NCBI GenBank assembly: GCA_021784535.1
Contig: JAJYHW010000070.1
Span: 1 to 17,979, forward strand
Direction of reading: 5' to 3'
Length of the DNA stretch: 17,979 nt
Source: a bacterium
GTDB lineage: Bacteria > Patescibacteriota > Microgenomatia > Levybacterales > UBA12049
In this document: piece by piece, positions 1 to 8,434 of the stretch
How positions within the stretch are numbered: position 1 is the stretch's first letter
Layout of the letters: the number at the start of each line of letters is the position of its first letter
Made by a program: the position numbers and the translations under genes
Notes under the pieces: generated by a model
Database searches by the model: none
What the model saw: the letters and a program-made list of their open reading frames with translations, nothing else
Told to the model about the DNA's origin: nothing

Positions 1-511
1 CAGCAATGGTAGTATGAGGAAAATGATCCAAAGCATTTATTAAAACCGCAGTCTGACCGGAGATATTCCATCGCTCATGCACTGTTCCTTCCCATTTCCC
101 TGCTCCTTTTTTTGCCAAACGAAGTAATGCTACATTGCCGGTCTCACCATGTCGTAGCGCCTTTCCCCACATCGTATCGAGACGCTTTATATAAAAACCC
201 GCATAGTCATCGATCGACTCGCTGGTATGCTGCATAATTTCATACCACAAAGCAGAAGAAGCCCGTTCATCTGCATCGATAAAAAGTATCCAATCGCCTT
301 TTGCCTTTTCCAGACCATAGTTCCGTTGATCGGCAAAATCCTGCATCAGCGATCGCATAAAAATTCTTGCTCCTTTTTTCTTCGCTATCTCAACTGTTTT
401 ATCGGTAGAATGATCATCAATAACAATTGTTTCATCACACCAGGAAATACTATCAAGGCAATCGCCAATATTTTTCTCTTCATTTTTGGTCAAAACAACT
501 ACACTAATCAT
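1..511 (-). CDS. GT2 family glycosyltransferase, 3' end cut by window edge
   Basis: About 170 N-terminal residues are visible; the C-terminus lies beyond the left edge. The protein starts MISVVVLTKNEEKNI, the usual first beta strand of a GT-A fold. It has IDDHSTDKT around residues 31-39, DQRNYGLEKAKGDW around 61-74 and a DXD metal/nucleotide-sugar motif in FIDADER (DAD at about 79-81). This order resembles the WaaE/KdtX-like branch of family GT2, which adds sugars to lipopolysaccharide core or related glycans. The acceptor and donor cannot be read from sequence. The ATG lies 9 nt after the stop of the upstream GT2/GT-C fusion gene on the same strand, so the two are probably cotranscribed. Only a weak AAGAAG-like purine stretch precedes the start. 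Confidence is high for the family and low for the substrate. Confidence 0.88.
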   Translation of the reverse strand, partial: MISVVVLTKNEEKNIGDCLDSISWCDETIVIDDHSTDKTVEIAKKKGARIFMRSLMQDFADQRNYGLEKAKGDWILFIDADERASSALWYEIMQHTSESIDDYAGFYIKRLDTMWGKALRHGETGNVALLRLAKKGAGKWEGTVHERWNISGQTAVLINALDHFPHTTIA

Positions 512-520
512 AGCTTCTTA

Positions 521-2743
521 TTATTTCATATGGACGACCTGTTTCGCAACGATAATACCGAAAGGCGTTTCAGAAATGACAAATTGTAATTTTTGCAAAG
601 AGGATGATGCTGGATGACCCAGCCACCATGTTAAATACTGATAATTCATGGTAAAAGAAGCAAATTTACTTCCCGGACCTTCGCCAACCAGATTGTATTG
701 TCTATGATCTGCTTTCTGAATTATTTCTTTTGCTGCGAGCAGCCTCTCTTTGTACGTAATGCCCACAAAATAATTATGCTGCAATAAGGTAAAAATATTC
801 AAAAATACAATGCAGACAATAACCGCTATTGACGGTACAAAATATTTCGTTAGACACATCTCTCCTGCAACTGCCGTCAGCAAGGCAAGTAACGGAAATA
901 TATCGGGAAGATACGCATCGGATGTTGTTCTCGTGGCAAAAAACCCTGCAAGTAGCAATAACATCATCACGCCGACAAGCAGCAAGCCTGGATGATATTT
1001 TTTTGATCTGATCATTTGATAAAAACGGAAATAAAATAATCCAAATGAAAAAATAAGAAGGCTAAGAGCTACAATTCCGCTTGCCGCAAAAATAAACATC
1101 TGATACTGTTGAAAAGCAAAAAGAATAACCGTGCTCCAGCTCATTGGCTTGAGATTCGGATGAATACTCGGAAATCCAAAAATCAACAATACATGATAAC
1201 CAATCCATGCTACAAATTTAAGAGTTTGTGGAAATCCGTGATGAAAATCATAGATAATCATCGGCAGCATCGGAAGAAGATAAGCCAGTACTGATAAGAA
1301 AATGATGCGTTTATCGTACAATTTCTTTACCCATGATGTCTTCTTCTCTATTCCAAAAAGCGTTATAAGAACAAAAATGATGCCAAGCGTTGCTGTTGCA
1401 AGTTCAAAATTATAGAGCACTGCAAGGAAAAAAACGGATAACGGGAAAAAATACTTATTGCCTTGTATCCACTTATACAGAGAAAGAAGAAATAATAGAG
1501 TAAAAAAAGGTATCGGACTTGTGTGATATGCTGTCCGTGAAGTAATAATCACCAAAGGAGAAGCAGCATAAAGAAATGAGGCAATAATACCAACATTTTT
1601 TGAGAAATATGTTTTTCCGACAACATACAGTAAATATATGCTCATGATTCCTATAGATGCAGTCAGATAAGAGCCGCTTATGGGATTAAAATGGAACAAC
1701 CACAACATAAAAGCAAGCATATATGTCCAATATGGGCCTTGATGTAGCCATGGATGACTTGCAGGAATACTGACTAACGGTAAGCTTTTCCCCAATACCA
1801 CATCGCGTGCAGCAAGATAAAACCATCCCTGATCTCCAAAAAACGGCATAAACTCAAAGAGACGATAAAAAAGAAGCACAGTAGCTGATAAGAGTATTCC
1901 GGACATAGCAAGACTTGTCTTTCCAAAACTTAAAATTGCATCTACCAACAAAGCGGTTATTAATCCATAATGTTTCTTGAAATAATAATATCTGCTTTGT
2001 TTAAAAATTTTATTTATATTTTTTGCTTCATTGGTTCCTCCCTTCCCCCACAGATGAATAATCTTTGCTTTAGGATTAATATATAGAAGATATCCTTTTT
2101 CTTTAATTCGTTTACAAAGATCATATTCTTCAAAATAAAGAAAAAAATGTTCGTCAAATCCCTCTACTTCATCATATACTTCTTTGCGTATCATAAAAGC
2201 TGTTCCGGGTACAACTTCTAGTTCCTTTATTTTTGTCTTGTCCCATCCAGTTTGCCAATATTCTTTAGCGATTGCATTATGAGGAAAAAGTTTATTCAAA
2301 AACGATAAAGAAAAAATAGCCCGAAGAGGAGTCAGAATTGATGAGCCCTGTATGGGATAAGGGTTTTCTTGGGGATCTAATAATAATGGCGCGACAACCG
2401 AGCATTTTTTATTTTTATCAAGAAATTTGCTCAATTCATCAATGGTGTCAGGAAAAATCAACGTATCGGGATTAAGAAAAAAAAGATATTCTCCTTTTGC
2501 ATATTTTGCTCCCAGATTATTTCCTCCTCCAAAACCGACATTCTTCGGGCTTTTAACGTAAGTAATCCACGGATACTTTTTTTTAATCTCTTTATCTATT
2601 ACTTTCTTTTCATCGTTATCTACAACAATAACTTCATGAGGCGGGTTTTTTGTTGTCTTAAGAGAATTCAAACACGCAAAAAGAGTCTCTTTCGCATGAT
2701 AATAGACAATAATAATAGAGACAGCAGTTTGCTTACTGGCCAT
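521..2743 (-). CDS. GT2 - GT-C fusion membrane glycosyltransferase
   Basis: This is a 740-residue protein in two parts. The first roughly 240 residues form a cytosolic GT2 domain of the rhamnosyltransferase (WbbL-like) type: VSIIIVYYHAKET near the start, VVDND, NVGFGGGNNLGAKYA, an NPDT segment in the DXD position (about residues 91-94), and GFDEHFFLYFEEYDLCKRI with the catalytic-site acidic pair. From about residue 255 on the protein is strongly hydrophobic, with roughly ten or more membrane spans. An early loop reads FFGDQGWFY and then HPWLHQGPYWTYM, as in GT-C (PMT_2/GT39-like) enzymes that use lipid-linked sugars outside the membrane. One chain therefore carries an inner and an outer glycosyltransferase. 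An in-frame ATG 21 nt upstream (2764) is rejected because it lies inside the TATAAT box; the ATG at 2743 gives MASKQTAVSIII. Fusion function is inferred. Confidence 0.87.
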   Translation of the reverse strand: MASKQTAVSIIIVYYHAKETLFACLNSLKTTKNPPHEVIVVDNDEKKVIDKEIKKKYPWITYVKSPKNVGFGGGNNLGAKYAKGEYLFFLNPDTLIFPDTIDELSKFLDKNKKCSVVAPLLLDPQENPYPIQGSSILTPLRAIFSLSFLNKLFPHNAIAKEYWQTGWDKTKIKELEVVPGTAFMIRKEVYDEVEGFDEHFFLYFEEYDLCKRIKEKGYLLYINPKAKIIHLWGKGGTNEAKNINKIFKQSRYYYFKKHYGLITALLVDAILSFGKTSLAMSGILLSATVLLFYRLFEFMPFFGDQGWFYLAARDVVLGKSLPLVSIPASHPWLHQGPYWTYMLAFMLWLFHFNPISGSYLTASIGIMSIYLLYVVGKTYFSKNVGIIASFLYAASPLVIITSRTAYHTSPIPFFTLLFLLSLYKWIQGNKYFFPLSVFFLAVLYNFELATATLGIIFVLITLFGIEKKTSWVKKLYDKRIIFLSVLAYLLPMLPMIIYDFHHGFPQTLKFVAWIGYHVLLIFGFPSIHPNLKPMSWSTVILFAFQQYQMFIFAASGIVALSLLIFSFGLFYFRFYQMIRSKKYHPGLLLVGVMMLLLLAGFFATRTTSDAYLPDIFPLLALLTAVAGEMCLTKYFVPSIAVIVCIVFLNIFTLLQHNYFVGITYKERLLAAKEIIQKADHRQYNLVGEGPGSKFASFTMNYQYLTWWLGHPASSSLQKLQFVISETPFGIIVAKQVVHMK

Positions 2744-2762
2744 AATTGTTAATTCTAACAGC

Positions 2763-2768
2763 ATTATA
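2763..2768 (-). promoter_or_regulatory. -10 box for the GT2/GT-C fusion gene
   Basis: A perfect TATAAT reads leftwards, 19 nt before the ATG at 2743, which would leave a leader of about 12 nt. No convincing -35 is seen. The box and its next bases (TATAATGCT) match those in front of the methyltransferase gene starting at 10248, which also has a 19-nt spacing. Confidence 0.6.
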
Positions 2769-2821
2769 CAATATCTTTGCAGATAAACGTATATTTAACT
2801 TCATCAGTATATAACTAGGTT

Positions 2822-2836
2822 TTCACATATTGTGAA
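2822..2836. promoter_or_regulatory. 15-bp palindrome, candidate operator
   Basis: TTCACA-TAT-TGTGAA has two perfect 6-bp arms around a 3-bp centre. It overlaps the -35 hexamer (TTGTGA, 2830-2835) of the plus-strand promoter in front of the FkbM-like gene. A protein bound here would block that promoter. Nothing in the window identifies the protein. Confidence 0.4.
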
Positions 2837-2857
2837 TACGGATTTTTTTAGTATACT
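2830..2857 (+). promoter_or_regulatory. Promoter of FkbM-like gene, leaderless
   Basis: TTGTGA (2830-2835), a 16-bp spacer and TATACT (2852-2857) are followed after only 5 nt by the ATG at 2863. Transcription would begin at or next to the A of the start codon, with no room for a Shine-Dalgarno sequence. Confidence 0.65.
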
Positions 2858-2862
2858 GTACA

Positions 2863-3843
2863 ATGTCTTTTATGAATAAATGGAAAGAATTTATAAAAAA
2901 ACTCAGGGCAAAAATACGACATATAGCAATCGGACACTTAAGTCTTGAACATCAAGATATTCAAAGAAATCTGGAATCAATTAGGCTCGCAATTGGCAAA
3001 CATGAATCACGCAGTATAAAAAATATTATTTATCCCACTATCCAGGAAGCAGAATTCAAAGTATTTTCACAATTTGGAGAAGACGGTATTATTCAATACC
3101 TTATTCACAAAATAACAGTATCGAATAAAATTTTTATAGAACTGGGTGTCGGAGATTATTCTGAATCAAATACACGCTTTCTGCTTATGAATAATAATTG
3201 GCAGGAAAAAATAGTCAATTGCGGTACAGAACATATTGATTATCTACGAAGCGATAAAGGCAAAGAAATCTATTACAAACATGACATTCATGCAATTTCT
3301 GCATTTATTACAAGAGAAAATATTAATAAAATTATAAAAGATTTTCATGTTCCAGAAGATATAGGATTGTTATCAATTGATATTGATGGTGTTGACTATT
3401 GGATTTGGGATGCTATTACAACTATTTCGCCGCGGATTGTAATTATCGAATATAACAGCCATTTTGGGCCTGATTATGCAATAACTGTTCCTTATAAAAA
3501 AACGTTTGATCGGATGCATGAACATTATTCAGGATTATACTTCGGCACTTCTCTAGCGGCACTTTGCCTTCTGGCAAAACAAAAAGGCTATCAATTTGTT
3601 GGTAGCAATTCTTCGGGAGTTAATGCTTTTTTCGTAAGAAAAGATGTCGCCGGCAAACTTCCTAAACTTACCGCAAAAAAAGGCTATATCAAAAGTACGC
3701 ATCGGGATTCACAAGATGAAAACGGCAATTTTACTTATATAAACAGCCACAGGGAACGATTGAAATTAATTGCAAACAAAAATGTATTTGATCTTCAAAA
3801 AAGTACGCTAATCAGTATCCGAAAACTTTTTCAACTTAGTTAA
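2863..3843 (+). CDS. FkbM-like SAM-dependent methyltransferase
   Basis: The 326-residue protein has a basic N-terminus, then FSQFGEDGIIQYL (about 68-80) and FIELGVGDYSESNTRFLL (91-108), which looks like the SAM-binding glycine loop of class I methyltransferases. It is followed by LLSIDIDGVDYWIWDAI (169-185) and IVIIEYN. The SQFGEDG and IDIDGxD pattern is common in methyltransferase-like proteins of polysaccharide clusters, often annotated FkbM-like; the substrate is probably a sugar or glycan hydroxyl. There is no membrane segment or signal peptide. ATG 2863 is chosen because the TATACT box lies 5 nt upstream; a second ATG at 2872 is possible but fits less well. The 3' end overlaps the convergent GT4 gene by 36 bp. 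The methyltransferase call is fairly firm and the substrate is unknown. Confidence 0.75.
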   Translation: MSFMNKWKEFIKKLRAKIRHIAIGHLSLEHQDIQRNLESIRLAIGKHESRSIKNIIYPTIQEAEFKVFSQFGEDGIIQYLIHKITVSNKIFIELGVGDYSESNTRFLLMNNNWQEKIVNCGTEHIDYLRSDKGKEIYYKHDIHAISAFITRENINKIIKDFHVPEDIGLLSIDIDGVDYWIWDAITTISPRIVIIEYNSHFGPDYAITVPYKKTFDRMHEHYSGLYFGTSLAALCLLAKQKGYQFVGSNSSGVNAFFVRKDVAGKLPKLTAKKGYIKSTHRDSQDENGNFTYINSHRERLKLIANKNVFDLQKSTLISIRKLFQLS

Positions 3844-4941
3844 AGAAATCAAATGATTTTCTAAGTTTCTTATTTGCTCATTCCACGTCCATTTTGCTTC
3901 AATCCATTTTCTGCCCTCATCGCCCATTTGTTTTGATAGGGACGGATTATCAAGAAAAAGCATAATTTTTTCAGCTATAGCTTCAGGATCGAAATCTACG
4001 AGAAAACCTGTCTTGTTATCAACGATTGTTTCGCGGTAACCTGCGACATTAAGCGCAATTACCGGAACTCCACAAGCCATCGATTCCAATGGAACAAGCC
4101 CAAAAGTATCATAACGGCTTAGGGATAATGTAACAAGTGATTCATTGTAGAGATGTACAAGATCTTTATCGTTAATTCTCTGTTCTTTTTTTGTTCCGAA
4201 TACAAATTTCAACAGAGGACGTTTTTGCTCAGGTATCAATCGCATTGCTTTTTCGATAAGATCATATCCGTAAATATATTCCTTTTCCGCAACAAATAAT
4301 ATCTGCTTCTTCTTTTTCAGTTTTAAAGGATGAAATCTTTTTTCATCTACGCCAAGATACGAAATAACCGGATACAAATTAAATGCATGAATCATATATT
4401 CTCTGCCAAACAGGCTGATTGCAAGAGTATAATCAGCGCTTTGCGCATTGCTACGATCAATATTTTTTCTTATATGACGCGATATTGATTCATATATCCT
4501 ATTTGCTATTGCCGTATTATCAGGAAATCGCAAACAATATTCATAAGCTATTCTTAATGGTTCAAGGCAAAAGTAAACATTTCTCGTGTGTAAAAACTGC
4601 AAGATAAACGGTGATTGCGTATAGATATCGCTATGTACGAGAACGATATCGTAGCCTTTTTTATCAATTTCCTCAGCAATTTTCTTATGATGCTTTTTAA
4701 GCAAATTGAATACAGTATAATCTTTCAGCAATCTACCGATCAATGGCAGGCGGACAGATAAAATTGTAAATGGGAAGATATATTCATGGCTTGCAAAAAT
4801 ACCCGGATCAAAAGCATCATACTCTTTTACTGTTGTATACAAATCCACTTCATGTCCGCGTAAAACCAAACCTCTTACGTGCTCCTGCACGACTCTTTTT
4901 GCACCTCCAAATGGAAGATGATAAAAAACCGCAATTCTCAT
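3808..4941 (-). CDS. GT4 family glycosyltransferase
   Basis: The 377-residue protein has two Rossmann-like halves (GT-B fold). It opens MRIAVFYHLPFGGAKRVVQEHV, the acceptor-side glycine loop of GT4 enzymes, with GHEVDLYTT after it. The C-terminal donor-binding half has ILFVAEKEYIYGYD, FVFGTKKEQ, then SRYDTFGLVPLESMACG and PVIALNVAGYRETI. The usual EX7E pair is present as D...E (YDTFGLVPLE), so the first acid is Asp, not Glu. No membrane segment is seen. ATG 4941 is chosen over an upstream in-frame TTG (4965) because an extended -10 (TGCTATAAT) ends 6 nt before it. The gene is divergent from the C-methyltransferase gene and overlaps the FkbM-like gene at its 3' end by 36 bp. It probably adds a sugar to a lipid-linked glycan. 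Confidence 0.88.
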   Translation of the reverse strand: MRIAVFYHLPFGGAKRVVQEHVRGLVLRGHEVDLYTTVKEYDAFDPGIFASHEYIFPFTILSVRLPLIGRLLKDYTVFNLLKKHHKKIAEEIDKKGYDIVLVHSDIYTQSPFILQFLHTRNVYFCLEPLRIAYEYCLRFPDNTAIANRIYESISRHIRKNIDRSNAQSADYTLAISLFGREYMIHAFNLYPVISYLGVDEKRFHPLKLKKKKQILFVAEKEYIYGYDLIEKAMRLIPEQKRPLLKFVFGTKKEQRINDKDLVHLYNESLVTLSLSRYDTFGLVPLESMACGVPVIALNVAGYRETIVDNKTGFLVDFDPEAIAEKIMLFLDNPSLSKQMGDEGRKWIEAKWTWNEQIRNLENHLISLTKLKKFSDTD

Positions 4942-4942
4942 G

Positions 4943-4972
4943 TTGAAATTATAGCATGTACTCAATTATAAT
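4943..4972 (+). promoter_or_regulatory. Promoter of sugar C-methyltransferase gene
   Basis: TTGAAA (4943-4948), 18 bp and TATAAT (4967-4972) lie 11 nt before the ATG at 4984, giving a leader of about 4-5 nt. The -35 box touches the -10 box of the opposite promoter (4948-4953), so the two divergent promoters occupy the same DNA. Confidence 0.65.
4948..4956 (-). promoter_or_regulatory. Extended -10 promoter of GT4 gene, leaderless
   Basis: On the minus strand TGCTATAAT is a TGN-extended, perfect -10 box. It ends 6 nt before the ATG at 4941, which places the transcription start at the start codon. No good -35 is visible, as is usual for extended -10 promoters. Confidence 0.7.
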
Positions 4973-4983
4973 AGCTCAATACT

Positions 4984-6237
4984 ATGCTATCTGAAATTAT
5001 TCGCAATACCTGCCGATCATGTTCTTCAGAAAAACTCACCGATATTCTCTCTCTCGGGAATCTTTATTTATCGGATTTCACATTAGGCAATCTAAAACCT
5101 CCTCAATACCCCCTCGTCTTAGTATTGTGCAGCGATTGTCTTTTATTGCAATTGAAACATACGACGCCCGCTTCACTTCTCTATACCGAAAGATACGGCT
5201 ACAAATCAGGAATCAATCAGACAATGAATAAAGAACTTAAAGAAATCGCCGAAAACGCATTATCAGTCTACGGTAAAATAAAGAAAAATATGATTCTTGT
5301 CGATATCGGAGCCAATGACGGAACACTGCTTAAAAATTATCCTCCTGATAGTACAAAAATAGCTGTTGAGCCGATAAAAAAATTGGCAGCGGAAGCTAAA
5401 AAACATGCAGCAATTGTCATCAATGATTTCTTTCATTATGCTTCTTATAAAAAAGCAATGAAAACAAAAAAAGCAGATATTATTACTGTCATTTCCTGTT
5501 TTTATGATATGGAAGAACCGAATACGTTTTTGCATGATATTACCAAAATACTTGCTAAAAATGGCGTTCTGGTAATTCAACAGAATTATTTAAAAGCAAT
5601 GCTTACGCTAAACGCTTTTGATAATATCGTTCATGAACATCTTGAATATTATTCTCTTCATTCTTTGAATAATCTTCTTAAAAAGCATAATCTCGAGGTA
5701 TTTGCCGTAGAAGAAACTCCAATTAACGGAGGAAGCTTTCGTACCTATATCGCGTTTAAAGGAAAAAGAGAAATTGCAAAGTCAGTACATGATCTTCTGA
5801 ATCAAGAAAAAGAATTAGCGCTTGATACAAAAGCGCCATATCATTTATTTGCCAAACGGGTAAAAGATAATAAAAAAATGTTAAAACTATTTATTGAGAA
5901 AGAAGTAAAAAGGGGAAAAACTATCTATATTTATGGAGCTTCAACGAGAGGGAATACTTTATTACAATATTTTGATTTAAATACAAAGTTTATCAAAAAA
6001 GCTGTTGAACGAAATTCAGAAAAATGGGGGAAAAAAATTGCATCAGTTGGAATTCCGATTATTTCAGAAGCACAAGCCAGAAAAGAAAAACCTGACTATA
6101 TGCTTGTCCTTCCATGGTTTTTTAAAAACGAATTTATAAAACGGGAAAAAGCATATCTTAACGCAGGCGGACATTTTATTCTTCCTCTCCCTACTTTTGC
6201 AGTTATCCAAAAATTTTTATCAATAAGTAAAGAATAA
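4984..6237 (+). CDS. NDP-sugar C-methyltransferase, TylCIII/NovU type
   Basis: The 417-residue protein shows the full three-part layout of this family. An N-terminal zinc-binding segment has CRSC (Cys10, Cys13) and CSDC (Cys49, Cys52). A SAM-binding domain has LVDIGANDGTLL (about 105-116) and the family-specific HEHLEYYSL (about 217-225), then NGGSFRTYIA. A C-terminal Rossmann-like part has YIYGASTRGNT (about 315-325) and VERNSEKWGK. Relatives methylate C-3 of dTDP-4-keto-6-deoxysugars to make branched sugars. No dTDP-sugar pathway gene is in the window, so the substrate must be made elsewhere. ATG 4984 follows a TATAAT by 11 nt. The last 35 bp overlap the convergent flippase gene. Family call is strong; the exact sugar is unknown. 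Confidence 0.88.
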   Translation: MLSEIIRNTCRSCSSEKLTDILSLGNLYLSDFTLGNLKPPQYPLVLVLCSDCLLLQLKHTTPASLLYTERYGYKSGINQTMNKELKEIAENALSVYGKIKKNMILVDIGANDGTLLKNYPPDSTKIAVEPIKKLAAEAKKHAAIVINDFFHYASYKKAMKTKKADIITVISCFYDMEEPNTFLHDITKILAKNGVLVIQQNYLKAMLTLNAFDNIVHEHLEYYSLHSLNNLLKKHNLEVFAVEETPINGGSFRTYIAFKGKREIAKSVHDLLNQEKELALDTKAPYHLFAKRVKDNKKMLKLFIEKEVKRGKTIYIYGASTRGNTLLQYFDLNTKFIKKAVERNSEKWGKKIASVGIPIISEAQARKEKPDYMLVLPWFFKNEFIKREKAYLNAGGHFILPLPTFAVIQKFLSISKE

Positions 6238-7420
6238 CGGGTATTTCGGCAAGTATTGATAACAGCATCGCAATTCCAGCGCCAACCATACCAAAATGCA
6301 GTACTAAAGGAACAACTGCAATGATCAATGCTCCTACTCGTATAAACGTGGTTTGAGCTACATAATTCTGTTTCTGTACCGCAAGAAACAGTGGAGCAAA
6401 ATTGCCAAAAATTGTCCGCAAAATTCCATAAATTGATAGTATCTGAATTGCCGGAATTGCTAAGCCCCATTGCCCGCCCATAAATAGCAAGATAAGAGGT
6501 TTTGCCAAAAAGAAAATCAAACTTCCTAATGTTATTGCTCCCAAAGAACTGAGTATAGTCACTTTTACAAACGCTTTCCATAATCGTTCTTTATCATCTG
6601 AAAATTTTGCATAAACAGGAAATACCACCATATTAACAACATTGGTAATCTCGCTAATTGGAAGTGTTGAAAATTTATATGCTACCTGATAAATACCAAG
6701 CGGCGCTGCGCCCAATATTTTCCCGACAGTAATATTGTCTCCGTTATCCGCGAAATAAGAAAAAATCCCAGTTATAGTAACCCACCATCCTTTGTGAATA
6801 ACATGAATTACTTTCTGATATTCAAATTGTAACTGCGGTTTTAACGGTATAAGTACATAAGAAAGTATCACCTCTACTATTGCTGATACAATAAGTCCGA
6901 CATCGAAACTGATAGCATTTCTGGTAATAAAACCTGCGATAATAGAACACAGCACATCCACAAAAAAGAGTACGGTGCGCAATCGAAATTCTTTATTGAA
7001 AAATAACTCTTTTTGATAGGAAACTATGGCGGGATTGATAAAACCACGAATAAACGGCACAACCGCTATTAATGCAACAATCGGATAGGACTCTGTTGCT
7101 TTAAAAAAGATAACAATAAAGGGTGCTGACAAATAGATAATGAGCGCTAAGATAGTCCCACGAAGTATTGAAACCACCCATGCGGAATTAATATATTCCT
7201 TAATTTGACTCTTTTCCTGAATAAGAAAAACATTAATCCCTGTTTCCGTAAGAATTTCCAAAAAAGAAAGGAGCAATGAGGCAATTCCAAAGAAGCCGAA
7301 TTGGGTTGGCGTCAATAACCTGCCCAAAACAGCAAGCCGTATAAAAGTAAATATCCTTGTCAAGCCTCGAAGAAGAGTAATCCATGAGATTCCTTTGATA
7401 GCATTTCGTTTGTATCCCAT
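6203..7420 (-). CDS. Wzx-like polysaccharide flippase
   Basis: The 405-residue, very hydrophobic protein has about 12 predicted membrane spans. It begins MGYKRNAIKGISWITLLRG and continues with RLAVLGRLLTPTQFGFFGIASLLLSF, the typical opening of Wzx/RfbX-type oligosaccharide translocases of the MOP superfamily (WzxC-like branch). Such proteins flip undecaprenyl-diphosphate-linked repeat units across the membrane. A hydrophilic loop reads YFADNGDNITVGKILG, a stretch well kept in this branch. Start: the ATG at 7420 lies 2 nt after the stop of the upstream GT2 gene, pointing to translational coupling; a longer reading from 7480 would run through the end of that gene and is rejected. It is the only exporter gene seen in this island and the likely link to outside assembly. 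Confidence 0.88.
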   Translation of the reverse strand: MGYKRNAIKGISWITLLRGLTRIFTFIRLAVLGRLLTPTQFGFFGIASLLLSFLEILTETGINVFLIQEKSQIKEYINSAWVVSILRGTILALIIYLSAPFIVIFFKATESYPIVALIAVVPFIRGFINPAIVSYQKELFFNKEFRLRTVLFFVDVLCSIIAGFITRNAISFDVGLIVSAIVEVILSYVLIPLKPQLQFEYQKVIHVIHKGWWVTITGIFSYFADNGDNITVGKILGAAPLGIYQVAYKFSTLPISEITNVVNMVVFPVYAKFSDDKERLWKAFVKVTILSSLGAITLGSLIFFLAKPLILLFMGGQWGLAIPAIQILSIYGILRTIFGNFAPLFLAVQKQNYVAQTTFIRVGALIIAVVPLVLHFGMVGAGIAMLLSILAEIPVILYLLIKIFG

Positions 7421-7422
7421 AT

Positions 7423-8427
7423 CTAATATGTAATCTTTTTTCTCAATACACCAAGAATGGTTCCTATCATTACTGCCCAATCAGTTGTCAGTTGTATCTG
7501 TGGCAAAAGATACAATGCTTGCCATGCTTTTACATACTGATAATTTTTAGCAGTTGCCCAAATCATATACAACACAAATAAAATAAGTAAACCGAGTAGC
7601 ATGACGACTGATTTCATCATTATAGCGAAAGTAAGAAGAAAAATCCCCAAGGCATAACGAATAAAAAGAAAAATCACTTTTGGTCGATAAATTTCCGCTT
7701 CAGCATCACCATACGCAAAACGGAAAAACATAATAAATGCTTGTTTAAAATTTTCTCGAGGCTGCCAATAAACAATTGCATCTTTTTTGAAAACGATCTT
7801 TGCATATACTTTTTGCAATGCTTTGGCAAACGCATAATCTTCATTATGAGAAAGCATTTCATCAAATCCTCCGACTTTTTGCCAAATTTTTTTAGTAAAA
7901 GCGACTGATCGTGTTGCCGGTAAAAACGTCTTAGGATTGACTTGGTTCGGCATAACCAATACATAGGGAATCAGACATTTTTGAAATATAGTCTTTGCAT
8001 TACCATCATAATATCCTGCCACGACATCTATTTTTTCCTCTTTTTTATCATTCTCGCGTTCTCCAGAAACAGATCCACCCTTGACGGAAACGCGGGAATC
8101 TACAAAAGGCTTGGCAATTTCTTTTACCCAATTTTTATCTAATATATTCCCTGCATCAGAACAAGCGATGATATCACCCGTTGCATATCGTATAGCTTCA
8201 TTTCTTCCAACTGAGCGATTTCCTTTTTTTATCAATACTGTAAACTGTATCTTTTTCTTTTTAAACCGCATTGTGTAATCCGCAATTCGTGAAATTGTAG
8301 AGTCAGATGACAATGCATCAACAATGACAACCTCATCCGGCAAATGAGTTTGGGACAAAATTGAGTCAAGAAACGACTCGATTGTTTTTTCTTCGTTATA
8401 AACTGTGGTAATAAAAGAAATTCTCAT
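7423..8427 (-). CDS. GT2 family glycosyltransferase with C-terminal membrane segments
   Basis: The 334-residue protein begins MRISFITTVYNEEKTI and has VVIVDALSSDST, RSVGRNEAIRYATGD (about 71-85) and CSDAGN (about 89-94), where DAG stands in place of the usual DXD. It then has GGFDEMLSHNEDYAFAKAL with the acidic pair of the GT2 active site. The last ~90 residues hold two or three hydrophobic segments (IFLFIRYALGIFLLTFAIMM and following), so it is membrane-anchored. ATG 8427 is chosen because a TATAAT ends 7 nt upstream; the in-frame ATG at 8436 overlaps that box. The gene is followed after 2 nt by the flippase gene. Role: probably transfer to a lipid-linked intermediate; the altered DXD suggests a distinct subfamily, not necessarily loss of activity. 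Confidence 0.86.
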   Translation of the reverse strand: MRISFITTVYNEEKTIESFLDSILSQTHLPDEVVIVDALSSDSTISRIADYTMRFKKKKIQFTVLIKKGNRSVGRNEAIRYATGDIIACSDAGNILDKNWVKEIAKPFVDSRVSVKGGSVSGERENDKKEEKIDVVAGYYDGNAKTIFQKCLIPYVLVMPNQVNPKTFLPATRSVAFTKKIWQKVGGFDEMLSHNEDYAFAKALQKVYAKIVFKKDAIVYWQPRENFKQAFIMFFRFAYGDAEAEIYRPKVIFLFIRYALGIFLLTFAIMMKSVVMLLGLLILFVLYMIWATAKNYQYVKAWQALYLLPQIQLTTDWAVMIGTILGVLRKKITY

Positions 8428-8434
8428 AGTGTTC

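Noticed and set aside
2822..2836. parS centromere site for the ParB in the window
   Set aside because: The palindrome lacks the TGTTTCACGTGAAACA core, having a TAT centre and different flanks.
5263..5580. Open frame on the minus strand inside the C-methyltransferase gene
   Set aside because: It is antisense to a well-supported gene, rich in Phe, Cys and Ile as shadow frames are here, and has no domain pattern.
6096..6581. 161-codon open frame overlapping the flippase and C-methyltransferase genes
   Set aside because: Both overlapping genes have strong family motifs; this frame gives a Cys/Ser-rich sequence with no recognisable fold.
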